Shown: positions 45,416-54,012 of the stretch, in pieces | How positions within the stretch are numbered: position 1 is the first letter of the stretch | How the letters are laid out: each line of letters begins with the position of its first letter | Source: an uncultured Steroidobacter sp. | GTDB taxonomy: Bacteria; Pseudomonadota; Gammaproteobacteria; Steroidobacterales; Steroidobacteraceae | DNA: 64,000 nucleotides | Direction: 5' to 3' | Assembly: GCA_938008435.1 (NCBI GenBank) | Contig: CALLKK010000009.1 | Coordinates: 372,001-436,000 of the forward strand | Made by a program: the position numbers and the translations under genes | The notes under the pieces: generated by a model | Databases searched by the model: none | What the model was told of the DNA's origin: nothing | What the model saw: only the letters and a program-made list of their open reading frames with translations

Positions 45416-46024
45416 TTACTGCGTCATCTTGCTGCGGATTTCGTCCGCGAGCGTCCGTGCGCCGAAGATCTGCGGCGGTTTGTCGAGGCCTTCGAAGGCC
45501 GCCTGATCGCCCGAACCCGTCTGAATGATGAGGACCGTCTGCGGCACCGTGGGCGGCGTCCAGCGCTCCAAGACTTGATACGGCACGTCGCCGCCGCCGA
45601 ATCCGCCCGTGCGCGGCCCGCCGGCGACCATCGGATCCGATGTACCGGCAGGACCAGGCGCAGCCGCACCGCCACCGGCGCCGGCGGTCGTTGACTCACC
45701 AGCGACGAAGCCGCCGCCGGCACGCGCCTTCAGATCATCGTTGGGGATGAGCTGTACGTTTTGCGTCTTCGTATCGATGACGGCAAACCATTCCTGACCC
45801 TGTTCGAGCGTGAACTCGGCTGCACGCAGCAGCGCGTACTCCGCCACCTGTGCGCGGGTCATGCCTCTGGCCCCGGTGTAGGCCACCGTGTAGCGGCCAT
45901 CGTCGTTGGGAATCACGAGGTAGCCGGGGCTGTTGAGATCGGCGGCCGCTTCATAGACCGCGGAAGGCGCACTTGCGCAGGCCGCGAGGATCGCCGCGGC
46001 CGCCGTCACGAGAATTCGTTTCAT
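45416..46024 (-). CDS. CC0125/CC1285-type lipoprotein
   Basis: A 202-residue predicted lipoprotein: signal MKRILVTAAAAILAAC with lipobox LAAC, mature N-terminus at Cys16. The first ~110 residues (GRYTVAYTGARGMTRAQVAEYALLRAAEFTLEQGQEWFAV) match the family of small lipoproteins named after Caulobacter CC0125/CC1285. A glycine/alanine/proline linker and a second conserved block follow. Function unknown. It lies between TonB receptor 2 and the halogenase array, so it may be a periplasmic helper of the uptake system. Start at 46024, where the signal peptide begins. Confidence 0.8.
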   Translation of the reverse strand: MKRILVTAAAAILAACASAPSAVYEAAADLNSPGYLVIPNDDGRYTVAYTGARGMTRAQVAEYALLRAAEFTLEQGQEWFAVIDTKTQNVQLIPNDDLKARAGGGFVAGESTTAGAGGGAAAPGPAGTSDPMVAGGPRTGGFGGGDVPYQVLERWTPPTVPQTVLIIQTGSGDQAAFEGLDKPPQIFGARTLADEIRSKMTQ

Positions 46025-46046
46025 CGACAAGTTTTCCGATTGCTCC

Positions 46047-46084
46047 AAGAGGCGTGGCGGAGGACATGCCTCCGCCACGCTCTT
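46047..46084 (-). promoter_or_regulatory. Strong intercistronic hairpin after TonB receptor 2
   Basis: A 12-bp perfect stem (GCGTGGCGGAGG 46052-46063 with CCTCCGCCACGC 46069-46080) extended by AAGA/TCTT across one bulged G. Just downstream of the receptor stop and before the lipoprotein; no U-run on the minus strand. It could protect the receptor mRNA so that much more receptor than downstream flavoprotein is made. Confidence 0.6.
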
Positions 46085-46106
46085 AACTACACGTCTAGCG
46101 ACTTCG

Positions 46107-49100
46107 TCAGAACTGGTAACGCAGTCCCACCACGATACGGCGATCGTTGAGGAACGCGAAGCGCGGCGCCGTCTGCCCGTTCGTGTTGAGCAGCATGAAC
46201 GCCTTCTCCTTCTTGTCCAGCACGTTCGAAATCGACGCACGCAACTGCAGATGCTCGTTGAAGTCGTAACGGAACGACGCATCGAGCATGCCGTTCTTGT
46301 CGGCGTAGATCGGGTTACCCGTCACCCAGTCGCGGTACGTGGTCAGGTACTCGGAGCGCCAGTTGTACGCCAAGCGCACCTCGAACTTCTGGTCTTGATA
46401 GATACCGACCAGGTTCGCGATGTGCTCCGACTGGCCGAGCAGGTCGCGCACGCCGAAGCGGAACGACAGCGTCAGATCGTCCGGCACGCCGTCGCCGTCC
46501 GAGTCGACGCCCTGGCCCGGCGGATCCGCGGTCGCCTGGATGTTGGTGTAGTTCGCCTGCACACCCAGGTGCGACATCCAGCCCGGCAGCATGTCGAAGA
46601 ACTGCTGGTAGGCGATTTCGAAGCCGTAGATCTCGGCCGTGGCCTGGTTGACCGGACCGCTGTAGACCACGTCGACGGTCTTGCCGTCCAGCGTGATCTT
46701 GTCGAGGTACATCTCGCCGGTCGAGATGACGTTCTTCAGGTCCTTGTCGAACAGGGCCAACGAGAAGAAGCCGCCGCGGAAGTACCACTCGAACGAGAGG
46801 TCGAGGTTGACGGCCTCGGTCGGCTTGAGCCGCGGGTTGCCGCGCGTGATCAGGATGCGATCGAGCGTGATGTCCTTCGCGCCGCGATCGACGCCGTACA
46901 ACGGATCGCTCTCGTCCGTGATCGGGTCGAACGACACGCGCGTGGTTTGCGCGATCGCCAGCTGCGAGGCGCGCAGATCCTGCACGTTCGGCCGCGTGAT
47001 CGCCTTGCTCGCGCCGAAGCGGATCAACATGTTGTCGTTGAGGTTCCACTTCAGGTTGAACGACGGCAGCCACTTCGTGTCCGACTGCTCATACGCGATC
47101 GGATACGCCGCCTGTTCGAGCCACAAGGTCGTCTCCGGCAGGAAGTCGCGCGGATCGTCGTGATCCTCGGCGTCCGGCGTTCTCGGCGCATCCGGAGTGG
47201 ACTCGGTCTGCTCGTCAGGATTGAACGCCTGATAGGCGAACGAGCCGTGCGAGTCGAGCTCCGTCTTCACGAAGCGCACGCCGAAGTTACCGTCGAGCGA
47301 CATGCCGTTGTTGAACTCGCGACCGAAGTCGAAGCGCACATAGGCGTTCGTCGTCGCCTCGACGATGTCGGAGGTGTCTTCCGGACGATAGTTGCCGGTG
47401 CCGTCCAGGTTGCCGCGCGGCTGCCACGGATGGTTGCCCGCCAGATCCGGCTCGTTGTCGATGAAGTTGCGGAACGCGGTGTAGTTCAACAGGAGGTCGC
47501 TCCTGATGAACGGGAACTTCGTGTTCGAGCCCTGGATCACGCCGCCGCGGAAGAAGTTCGAGAAGTCGACGGCTTCGTGAGCGGGCTTGTCGAACTGCGA
47601 GAACACGCCTGCACCGCCCGCCCAGGCCGGCGCGATGCCGCCCCAGTTCAGGCCGATTTCCTTGTTGACCTGCTCGCGCTCGGAGTAACGCGTACCGAAG
47701 CGCACCGCCTTGAACCAGGTGTCGCCTTCGAAGTCGTACTGCGTATCGAGACGGAACGCCTTGAGCTCGCCGGTACCTTCGCGGAACGAGTCGGCAGCAA
47801 ACTGCCAGTTGGCGCCGTTCGGATCCGCCGTGGAGGTCGGCGTCGGCAGGTTGCCCGAACCGCCCTGACGCGTATTGCCCATGTTGAAGGCCATGCGCGG
47901 ATCGATCTCGAAGCGAATGCGCGGATTGTCGAGATCGGGCTGCGTCCACACGTTCGCGTAGAACAAGCCGCCGCCCCAGACTTCCACGAAGTCCGCGTCG
48001 GCCTTGGTCAGCTGCGCGTCGAATTGGACGTAGAAGCGATCGGTCGGCTTCCACTTGAAGTTGAAGCTGATGTCTTCCGTCGTCGAGCGCTCGTGCTTAC
48101 CGATACCGAGCGTGCTGACGCCGAGACCGTAGGCGCCGATCCAGGAATCACCTTCGTCGTACACCCAGCCCGACTCCATCAGGCGCGAGACCGGAATCAT
48201 CACTTCGCAGTCGCCCGGAGGCGTCGGCTGACCGCCCGGACCGCTACACGTCGCGATCGTGCCCGACCACGGCCGGAACTTGACATCGCTCATCGTGAAG
48301 CGGCCGCCCAGATCGCGATCCGGGAACCACTCCGTCGTGTGCTCGAGGCTGTCGATCTCGTTCTCGACGCGCGCGTACTTCACCGTCGCGCGCATGCTGT
48401 CGTTCTGCCACTGCGCAGCGAGGTAGTAGCTCGTGCGGTCGCGATCGACCTCGTTGGTACGCAGCTGGAAGCCCGGCACGTACGCACCGATCTGATCGGC
48501 CGGCACGCCTTGGAACTTGTCCGGACCGCGATCTTCAACCACGGTATGGTCGATACGCGGCGTGGGCGCACCCTGCTGCCAGCCGTTGATCATCGAGTTG
48601 AGCTTGGAGGTCGAGACGGACGCCAACAGGCCGAACTCGCCCGAGCTCTCGGTATCCCAACGATTGCCGGCGATGGCGCTGAAGGACGGCGCCCAATCTT
48701 CGCGCAGGTCCGTATAGGTGCCTTCGGCCGCGATCGCCAGCACATGGCCGGGACGGTCGAACGGCTCGAGCGTGCGCAGGTTGATGGTGCCGCCGATACC
48801 GCCTTCGATGAGGTCGGCAGACTGGTTCTTGTACACGTCCACCGCGCCGACGAGCTCCGGCGGAATGCTCGACCAGTCGAGCGCACGACCGCCGTTCGCC
48901 GAGAACGCGTCGCGTCCGTTGAATTCCGAGCGAATGAAGCCCAGACCGCGGATGAGGTTGCCGCGACCTTCCGGCGACGGGAAGTCAGGAGAGGCGCCGC
49001 CGTAGGGGAAGCGCGTCACCGTCACGCCGGGCACGCGCTGCAGTGCCTCGGCCACCGACAGGTCGGGTAGGCTCGTGACGTCGGAAGCGGTAATGGAGTC

Positions 49101-49316
49101 AACGAAGGTATCGGCGTTGCGCTTGATCTCGACGGCCGTCTCGAGCGAAGCACGGATACCGGTAACGATAATGGTTTCGAGCTTTTCTTCCTCCGCTGCC
49201 GCGGCGACGTTCTGCGTCTGTGCCCCGGTGGCTTGCGCCGAGGCTGCGCCGGCGACTGCGAGAGCCAAGATCCCCGAGACGCTGGCCAGCGCGCCCTTTC
49301 TGACTTCTCTTTGCAT
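46107..49316 (-). CDS. TonB-dependent receptor 2, head of the halogenase operon
   Basis: A 1069-residue outer-membrane transporter. Signal peptide (about 1-28), Q/A/E-rich spacer, TonB-box region near LETIIVTGIRASLETAVEIK, plug with ADTFVDSITASDVTSLPDLSVAEALQRVPGVTVTR, then a large barrel ending in VGLRYQF with the terminal aromatic residue. Its plug differs from receptor 1 (long GASPDFPSPEGRGNLIRGLG insertion), so the ligand probably differs. First gene of the operon to the lipoprotein and four halogenase homologues. The ATG at 49316 has AGGGGGA upstream. Confidence 0.95.
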   Translation of the reverse strand: MQREVRKGALASVSGILALAVAGAASAQATGAQTQNVAAAAEEEKLETIIVTGIRASLETAVEIKRNADTFVDSITASDVTSLPDLSVAEALQRVPGVTVTRFPYGGASPDFPSPEGRGNLIRGLGFIRSEFNGRDAFSANGGRALDWSSIPPELVGAVDVYKNQSADLIEGGIGGTINLRTLEPFDRPGHVLAIAAEGTYTDLREDWAPSFSAIAGNRWDTESSGEFGLLASVSTSKLNSMINGWQQGAPTPRIDHTVVEDRGPDKFQGVPADQIGAYVPGFQLRTNEVDRDRTSYYLAAQWQNDSMRATVKYARVENEIDSLEHTTEWFPDRDLGGRFTMSDVKFRPWSGTIATCSGPGGQPTPPGDCEVMIPVSRLMESGWVYDEGDSWIGAYGLGVSTLGIGKHERSTTEDISFNFKWKPTDRFYVQFDAQLTKADADFVEVWGGGLFYANVWTQPDLDNPRIRFEIDPRMAFNMGNTRQGGSGNLPTPTSTADPNGANWQFAADSFREGTGELKAFRLDTQYDFEGDTWFKAVRFGTRYSEREQVNKEIGLNWGGIAPAWAGGAGVFSQFDKPAHEAVDFSNFFRGGVIQGSNTKFPFIRSDLLLNYTAFRNFIDNEPDLAGNHPWQPRGNLDGTGNYRPEDTSDIVEATTNAYVRFDFGREFNNGMSLDGNFGVRFVKTELDSHGSFAYQAFNPDEQTESTPDAPRTPDAEDHDDPRDFLPETTLWLEQAAYPIAYEQSDTKWLPSFNLKWNLNDNMLIRFGASKAITRPNVQDLRASQLAIAQTTRVSFDPITDESDPLYGVDRGAKDITLDRILITRGNPRLKPTEAVNLDLSFEWYFRGGFFSLALFDKDLKNVISTGEMYLDKITLDGKTVDVVYSGPVNQATAEIYGFEIAYQQFFDMLPGWMSHLGVQANYTNIQATADPPGQGVDSDGDGVPDDLTLSFRFGVRDLLGQSEHIANLVGIYQDQKFEVRLAYNWRSEYLTTYRDWVTGNPIYADKNGMLDASFRYDFNEHLQLRASISNVLDKKEKAFMLLNTNGQTAPRFAFLNDRRIVVGLRYQF

Positions 49317-49741
49317 CTAGCATCCCCCTGGATTGTTGTGTTGTCCCGCTCCGGAGACCGGGTTCTATGTCTATTGCATAGTCATCCGGGCAAGACGGCG
49401 GGATCGTACTCTCGGCCATCGCAATTTCGCAAGTAAAACGACGCGTCACACGAAAGAACCCGACCACCGCCCTTGCGGACACCCTGGACTCGTGCTCCAT
49501 TTCGGCGCAAGTGGCCGTTTTTTCAGGCTCGGAAGGGGGGTCTCATACCAAATTTGTCATCAATGGCTATATCAATAGGAATGCCATCGATGGCATCTCA
49601 ACAGGGGTAGGCGGCACTCAGCGGTTGACTAGCCACCTTTTGGCACCGCAACGCGCGCGGGGCTGCGCGCGACCCGGGCGCCGCACCCTCGCGAACAAGA
49701 CGCGTTGCCTCATCAAGCCCGCAGATCGCGCGGCTTGGGCC
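49317..49741. other. Regulatory region upstream of TonB receptor 2
   Basis: No gene is supported in these 425 bases. The stretch about 49541-49600 is conspicuously AT-rich for this genome and contains CAAATTTG (49549-49556) and the 16-bp palindrome at 49581-49596, the likely control region of operon 3. If transcription starts there, the leader is over 200 nt. The rest shows nothing I recognise. Confidence 0.5.
49581..49596. promoter_or_regulatory. Perfect 16-bp palindrome, LacI-type operator candidate
   Basis: ATGCCATCGATGGCAT is a perfect even palindrome centred on CG, the layout of LacI/GalR-family operators that control sugar operons. It lies about 265 bp before the receptor start codon in an AT-rich island. 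No LacI gene is in the window, so the regulator would be encoded elsewhere. Confidence 0.55.
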
Positions 49742-50137
49742 TCAGAAGAGCTGCTCCTCCAAGAGGATCGTCACGAAACGCACGCCGGCGGCGCCCTGCT
49801 GCCCGATTCGCTCGAAGGGACTCTGGCCGTCGAGCCGTGGATGACTCGCGCGCAGCCACTTGTTGCGCAACTGCGGGTGCTCGGGATAGAGCATCGACAA
49901 GTAGCGATAGATTTTCAGCAAGGCGCGGGCGCGCTCGGCAAGCTGCGTCGAGTCTGCGAGCTCGCCGCGTTCGCGCATCATGCTCAACACGCCGCTCTCT
50001 TCGGCACGCAGCCCAAGCAACACGAGCTGATCCGCCTCTGAGAGCTGCCACTGGTCGAACAGCTTGCTGAGCGCCTTTGCGAGCATGCGTCGATCCTGCG
50101 CGGCGGGACGGTTGTTCGCATCGAATGGTGTCGTCAT
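49742..50137 (-). CDS. MbcA/ParS/Xre antitoxin-like protein (DUF2384)
   Basis: A 131-residue protein with an N-terminal helical region (LAKALSKLFDQWQLSEADQLVLLGL) and a C-terminal MbcA/ParS/Xre toxin-binding domain (LLKIYRYLSMLYP..NKWLRASHPRLDGQSPFERI), the signature of antitoxins that pair with RES-domain NAD+-degrading toxins. No RES toxin gene lies next to it on either side, so it is an orphan or works elsewhere. The ATG at 50137 has GAGGAG 7 bp upstream; a longer upstream frame lacks homology. Confidence 0.82.
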   Translation of the reverse strand: MTTPFDANNRPAAQDRRMLAKALSKLFDQWQLSEADQLVLLGLRAEESGVLSMMRERGELADSTQLAERARALLKIYRYLSMLYPEHPQLRNKWLRASHPRLDGQSPFERIGQQGAAGVRFVTILLEEQLF

Positions 50138-50267
50138 CGCTTCACTCCTCAAATCGAACTCGCGCGGCATCAAGGTTTTTCGGCAACTTCGCCAACCACG
50201 AGGGAACCCGCACCGCTGCACCCCGTTTTCTGAGAAGCGCGAATCACGCGCTACGGAGCGATCATCG

Positions 50268-50519
50268 ATGCCCAAGACGCGTACGGTCCCGGTCGCGCAG
50301 CCGCGCGCCGCCAAATGGTGGCTCGGCGACGATGATGCGGACTGCCCGCACTGCGGCTTGCCCTACTGCAACGAGACCGAACGTCGTTGTCCTGACTGCG
50401 ACGGCCCGTGCTGCATGCACTGCGCGACAGCAGCGGAACATCGCGGCCGGTGTCCGGAGTGCGCGACAGCAGCCGGACGACATACGGCCGGAAGGCAGAC
50501 CAGGAGCGCTCGCCGATGA
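50268..50519 (+). CDS. Small multi-zinc-ribbon protein upstream of Ku
   Basis: An 83-residue cysteine-rich protein with repeated C-x2-C knuckles: CPHCGLPYC, CPDCDGPCCMHC and CPEC, enough for two zinc sites. GGAG lies 9 bp before the ATG. Its TGA overlaps the ATG of the first Ku gene (ATGA), a coupling that argues for a real gene with a job related to Ku, perhaps DNA-end binding or complex assembly. I do not recognise the family. Confidence 0.7.
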   Translation: MPKTRTVPVAQPRAAKWWLGDDDADCPHCGLPYCNETERRCPDCDGPCCMHCATAAEHRGRCPECATAAGRHTAGRQTRSARR

Positions 50520-51295
50520 AGCGTGCGTTGTGGAAAGGACGGCTCGTCGTGGCCGAGCACGCAGTGCCGGTCAAACTGTATGCAGCCGTCGAAGACCGCA
50601 AGGTGCGCTTTCGCTTGCTCCACGCGAAGGATCACGCACCGGTCGAGCAACGCATCGTGCGCAAGAGCACGGGCGAGGACGTCGCGCGCGAGGCGCGGCG
50701 CAAGGCGTATCCCATCGACCGTCATACCGCCGTGATTCTACAGCCCGACGAATTGGCAGGGCTCGAGCCGCCCGCCGCGCGCGAGCTCGACGTGTGCCGT
50801 TTCGTCGACGCCGCATTGCTCAACGATCAGTGGTACGACCGCCCCTACTACCTCGGACCCGATGGCGATGCAGCGCGCTACCTCGCGCTCGCCGAGGCGC
50901 TCGGCAAACAACATATGGTCGGCATCGCGCGCTGGGTCATGCGCAAGAAGCGCTACCTCGGGGCTCTCTATCTCGACGGCGCGCACCTCATGATCTCCAC
51001 GCTTCGCCGCGCGGAGCAGGTCGTCTCCTTCTCGCAGGTCGAGATCCCGAAGGCACAGGCGCCGCGCCCGAGCGAGCTCGAGCTCGCCAAGCAACTCATC
51101 GAGTCGATCAGCGGCGACTTCGAGCCGCAACGCTGGCACGACGAGCATCGCGAACGCCTCGAAGCCTTGATCGCCGCGAAGCTCTCAGGGCGCAAGGTTG
51201 TGGCGTTCAAACCGAAGGCGCGCGCGCCGCAGTCGGGTCTCACGCAAGCGTTGCAAGCAAGCCTGGCACGAGCGCGGGAGCAGGACGTTGCCTAG
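50516..51295 (+). CDS. ku: Non-homologous end-joining protein Ku, copy 1
   Basis: A 259-residue bacterial Ku, the DNA-end-binding ring of two-component end joining. It starts with the typical MKRALWKGRLVVAEHAVPVKLYAAV strand and carries the core (RKSTGEDV, YDRPYYLGPD, KRYLGALYLDGAHLMISTLRRAE). No long basic C-terminal tail. The partner ligase LigD is not in the window. It overlaps the zinc-ribbon gene before it and the second Ku gene after it, so the three form one transcription unit. Ku1 lacks the SAP-like tail found in Ku2. Confidence 0.92.
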   Translation: MKRALWKGRLVVAEHAVPVKLYAAVEDRKVRFRLLHAKDHAPVEQRIVRKSTGEDVAREARRKAYPIDRHTAVILQPDELAGLEPPAARELDVCRFVDAALLNDQWYDRPYYLGPDGDAARYLALAEALGKQHMVGIARWVMRKKRYLGALYLDGAHLMISTLRRAEQVVSFSQVEIPKAQAPRPSELELAKQLIESISGDFEPQRWHDEHRERLEALIAAKLSGRKVVAFKPKARAPQSGLTQALQASLARAREQDVA

Positions 51296-52364
51296 CCGTG
51301 CGCGTTCCAATGGTAGCTCGCACTCCGCGCGTCGACGCGCCGCGGACTCGGTCGACGTGCCGGTGCGTTCGTTCTGGTCGGGCACGATCGCCTTCGGACT
51401 TGTCAGCATTCCTGTCGATCTGCTCGCAGCCACGCGCCCGCGCCAGACGTCGATGAAGCTCGTCGACGCCGACGGACATGCCCTGGGACGACGCTTTCGG
51501 TGCGCGAAAGACGGCAAGGAGCTCGATCAGGACGATCTCGTGCGTGGCTTCGAAACATCGTCAGGCGAGCTCGTTCCCATCTCGGACGAAGAGATCGAGG
51601 CAGCGTCACCCGAGGCGTCGCGCGATATCGAGCTGCATCGATTCGTGCCGTTCGAACAGATTCCGCGCGCGTTCTACGTGCGTTCGTATTTCCTGGCGCC
51701 CGCGGGCCGCTCGGCAAAGGCTTACGTGCTGTTGGCGAAAACGATGGAACGCACGCAGCGCGTTGCCATCGGCTCGTTCGTAATGCGAGGCGAAGCCCAT
51801 CTCGTTGCCGTCTTGTCGGACAACGGCGTGCTGCGCGCAACGACGCTGCGCTATGCCGATGAGCTGCGCAGCCCCAAGGACATCGGCTTGACGAAACCGA
51901 AGAAGAAGGCGGCTGCAGCGCAGGTGCGTCGCTTTACGCAGGCCATCGAAGGATTGATGCGCAAGACGCTCGACATCGCCGAGCTCGAAGATCGGCAAGC
52001 CGAGTCGCTGCGCTCGCTCGCCGAGCGCAAGCGCGAACACGGCAAAGACGTAATCGCTTTGCGTGGACTCGTCGATGCCGAGGAGCCGGAAGGGAGCGCC
52101 GAGATCATCGATCTCACGGACGCGCTGCGAAAAAGCCTGTCCCGCAAGACCCGCGTCGCGACGCAAGACGCTTCTGCGCCGCGTGAGCAAGCTGCGTCGG
52201 TGCGCAAGATCGGCCATGCACGCGCGAAGCGCAGTGCCGCGACGCGCGATCTCGCACGCACGTCGAAGAGCGAATTGCTCAAGCTTGCCGCCGAGCTCGA
52301 CATTGCCGGCCGCAGCAAGATGGACAAACAAGCGCTCGTCAGCGCGATCCGCAAGGCCGGCTGA
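51288..52364 (+). CDS. ku: Non-homologous end-joining protein Ku, copy 2, with SAP/Rho-N-like tail
   Basis: A 358-residue second Ku. The core starts at VPVRSFWSGTIAFGLVSIPVDLLAA and includes ASPEASRDIELHRFVPFEQIPR and RSYFLAPAGRSAKAYVLLAKTME. The C-terminus adds a linker and a SAP/Rho-N-like helix-extended-loop (KSELLKLAAELDIAGRSKMDKQALVSAI) likely to touch DNA. The proposed start is a TTG at 51288 with GGGAGCAGGA upstream, overlapping the Ku1 stop; a GTG at 51356 is an alternative. Two Ku genes in a row suggest a heterodimer or condition-specific homodimers. Confidence 0.9.
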   Translation: MPSRARSNGSSHSARRRAADSVDVPVRSFWSGTIAFGLVSIPVDLLAATRPRQTSMKLVDADGHALGRRFRCAKDGKELDQDDLVRGFETSSGELVPISDEEIEAASPEASRDIELHRFVPFEQIPRAFYVRSYFLAPAGRSAKAYVLLAKTMERTQRVAIGSFVMRGEAHLVAVLSDNGVLRATTLRYADELRSPKDIGLTKPKKKAAAAQVRRFTQAIEGLMRKTLDIAELEDRQAESLRSLAERKREHGKDVIALRGLVDAEEPEGSAEIIDLTDALRKSLSRKTRVATQDASAPREQAASVRKIGHARAKRSAATRDLARTSKSELLKLAAELDIAGRSKMDKQALVSAIRKAG

Positions 52365-52485
52365 GCACTGGCGTGCGCACGCAGATCACTCGAGCGCTCG
52401 ACGATTGCGCTTCGGTCGACGCGGCTTGCGACACGCCTTGCGCCGCCCATACGCTCGCGCCTAGATCTGCTGCAGGAGAGACGAG

Positions 52486-53205
52486 ATGAGCTTGCGTCGT
52501 CGCGAATTCCTCGAAGCCATCGGATTGGTTGCCGTGCTTGGTCAGCTTGCTCTGCCGGCGCATGCCGCCGACGCACCCAAGTTGAAGATCGGCGTGATCG
52601 GCTCGGGCAATGTCGGCACGGCGATCGGCAGCGTCTGGGTGGCCCGCGGCCACGAAGTGATGTTCGCTTCGCGCACGCTTGCGAACGATCGTGCGCTTGC
52701 CGCGAAGCTGGGCGCCGATGCGCGCGCGGGCACGCCGCTCGAAGCGGCACGGTTCGGCGACGTGTTGCTGTTGGCAGTGCCGTACCGAGCGCTGCCGGAG
52801 CTCGGCGAGCAGCTTGGTTCTGCGCTGCAAGGCAAGATCGTGATCGACGCCTGCAACCCCTTCCCTTCGCGCGACGGCGAGATCGCCGAGCGCGCCCGCG
52901 AGCTTGGCGCCGGCCTCATGTCCGCAAAGCTCCTCCCGGGCGCGCGCATCGTGCGCGCGTTCAATGCCATCGGCGCAGCCCGCATGGGCAGTGCCCACCA
53001 AACGCCCGGCGCGATCGGCATGCCGATCGCGGGCGACGATGCGGAGGCCATTCGCATCGCCTCGGCGCTCATTCGCGAAATCGGTTACGAGCCGGTCCTC
53101 GTCGGCGGTCTCGAAATGGGCAAGTACCTCATGCCAGGCACGCCGCTCGCCGGCGAGCGCTCGCCCGAAGAGATCAAGCGCATCGTCGCAACGCTGTACC
53201 CGTAG
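52486..53205 (+). CDS. Tat-exported NAD(P)-binding reductase (F420 reductase-like)
   Basis: A 239-residue protein with an N-terminal twin-arginine signal (RRREFLEAIG, then a hydrophobic stretch to PAHAA) and a Rossmann domain related to NADPH-dependent F420 reductases (IGVIGSGNVGTAIGSVW, VLLLAVPYRALPEL, IVIDACNPFPSRDGE). The Tat signal implies export of the folded, cofactor-loaded protein. Natural substrate unknown. GCAGGAGAG precedes the ATG. Confidence 0.82.
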   Translation: MSLRRREFLEAIGLVAVLGQLALPAHAADAPKLKIGVIGSGNVGTAIGSVWVARGHEVMFASRTLANDRALAAKLGADARAGTPLEAARFGDVLLLAVPYRALPELGEQLGSALQGKIVIDACNPFPSRDGEIAERARELGAGLMSAKLLPGARIVRAFNAIGAARMGSAHQTPGAIGMPIAGDDAEAIRIASALIREIGYEPVLVGGLEMGKYLMPGTPLAGERSPEEIKRIVATLYP

Positions 53206-53296
53206 AGATAGCGCCATCGCAATCGAGCCGACTCGCTGTCGGATCGATGCGGCTTCGTTCGTCCTTCGCGGACCCGTTCAATCGAAGGAGCCGAGC

Positions 53297-53938
53297 ATGG
53301 CCAAAGTGAAGGTATGCGCGTTTTCGCTGTCGCTCGACGGCTTCGGCGCCGGACCGGAGCAAAGTCTGCAAGCGCCCCTCGGCATCGAGGGCGAACGCAT
53401 TCATCAGTGGATGTTCGAGACGCGCACGTTTCGCACGATGGTCGGCGAAACGGGCGGGGCGCAAGATGCCGACGACGACTTCGTCAGGCGCAGCTTCGAC
53501 AATGTCGGCGCCTGGATCATCGGCCGCAACATGTTCGGCCCCGTGCGCGGCCCGTGGCCGGATGACACCTGGCGCGGCTGGTGGGGAGACAATCCGCCGT
53601 TCCACACGCCCGTGTTCGTGCTCACGCACTACGAGCGTCCGTCGCTCGTGATGGAAGGCGGCACGACGTTTCACTTCGTCACCGACGGAACCCACGACGC
53701 GCTCGAGCGGGCGCGACGCGTCGCGGGCACACGCGATGTGCGCATCGGCGGCGGCGTGGCAACCATTCGCCAGTACCTCGCAGCGGGCCTCATCGACGAG
53801 CTGCATCTGGCCATCGTCCCGACGCTGCTGGGACGCGGCGAAACGCTGCTCAACGGACTCGATCTGGCGGCGGCCGGCTTTCGCTGCACGGAGCACGTCG
53901 CAACGAGCCGCGCCTTGCACGTCGTGCTCGCGCGCTGA
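53297..53938 (+). CDS. Dihydrofolate-reductase-fold family protein (RibD C-terminal-like)
   Basis: A 213-residue cytoplasmic protein of the RibD-C/DHFR superfamily, members of which are reductases of small heterocycles. Visible: the start VCAFSLSLDGFGAG, a GAWIIGRNMFGP strand-loop, PVFVLTHYERP, and the GGGVATIRQYLAAGLIDELHLAIVPTLLGRGETLL block common to the group. AAGGAG precedes the ATG at 53297. Function unspecified. It lies just before a minus-strand tRNA. Confidence 0.87.
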   Translation: MAKVKVCAFSLSLDGFGAGPEQSLQAPLGIEGERIHQWMFETRTFRTMVGETGGAQDADDDFVRRSFDNVGAWIIGRNMFGPVRGPWPDDTWRGWWGDNPPFHTPVFVLTHYERPSLVMEGGTTFHFVTDGTHDALERARRVAGTRDVRIGGGVATIRQYLAAGLIDELHLAIVPTLLGRGETLLNGLDLAAAGFRCTEHVATSRALHVVLAR

Positions 53939-54012
53939 AATGCCGGCGCAGCATCGGCACGCACGTCGGGCGTGAGGGCACGCTCCCGATGCGACCCCGA
54001 GCAAAACGGGAC

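Noticed and set aside
46251..49070. Long open frame antisense to TonB receptor 2
   Set aside because: Very arginine/valine-rich with no domain; produced by the high-GC codon pattern of the receptor on the other strand.
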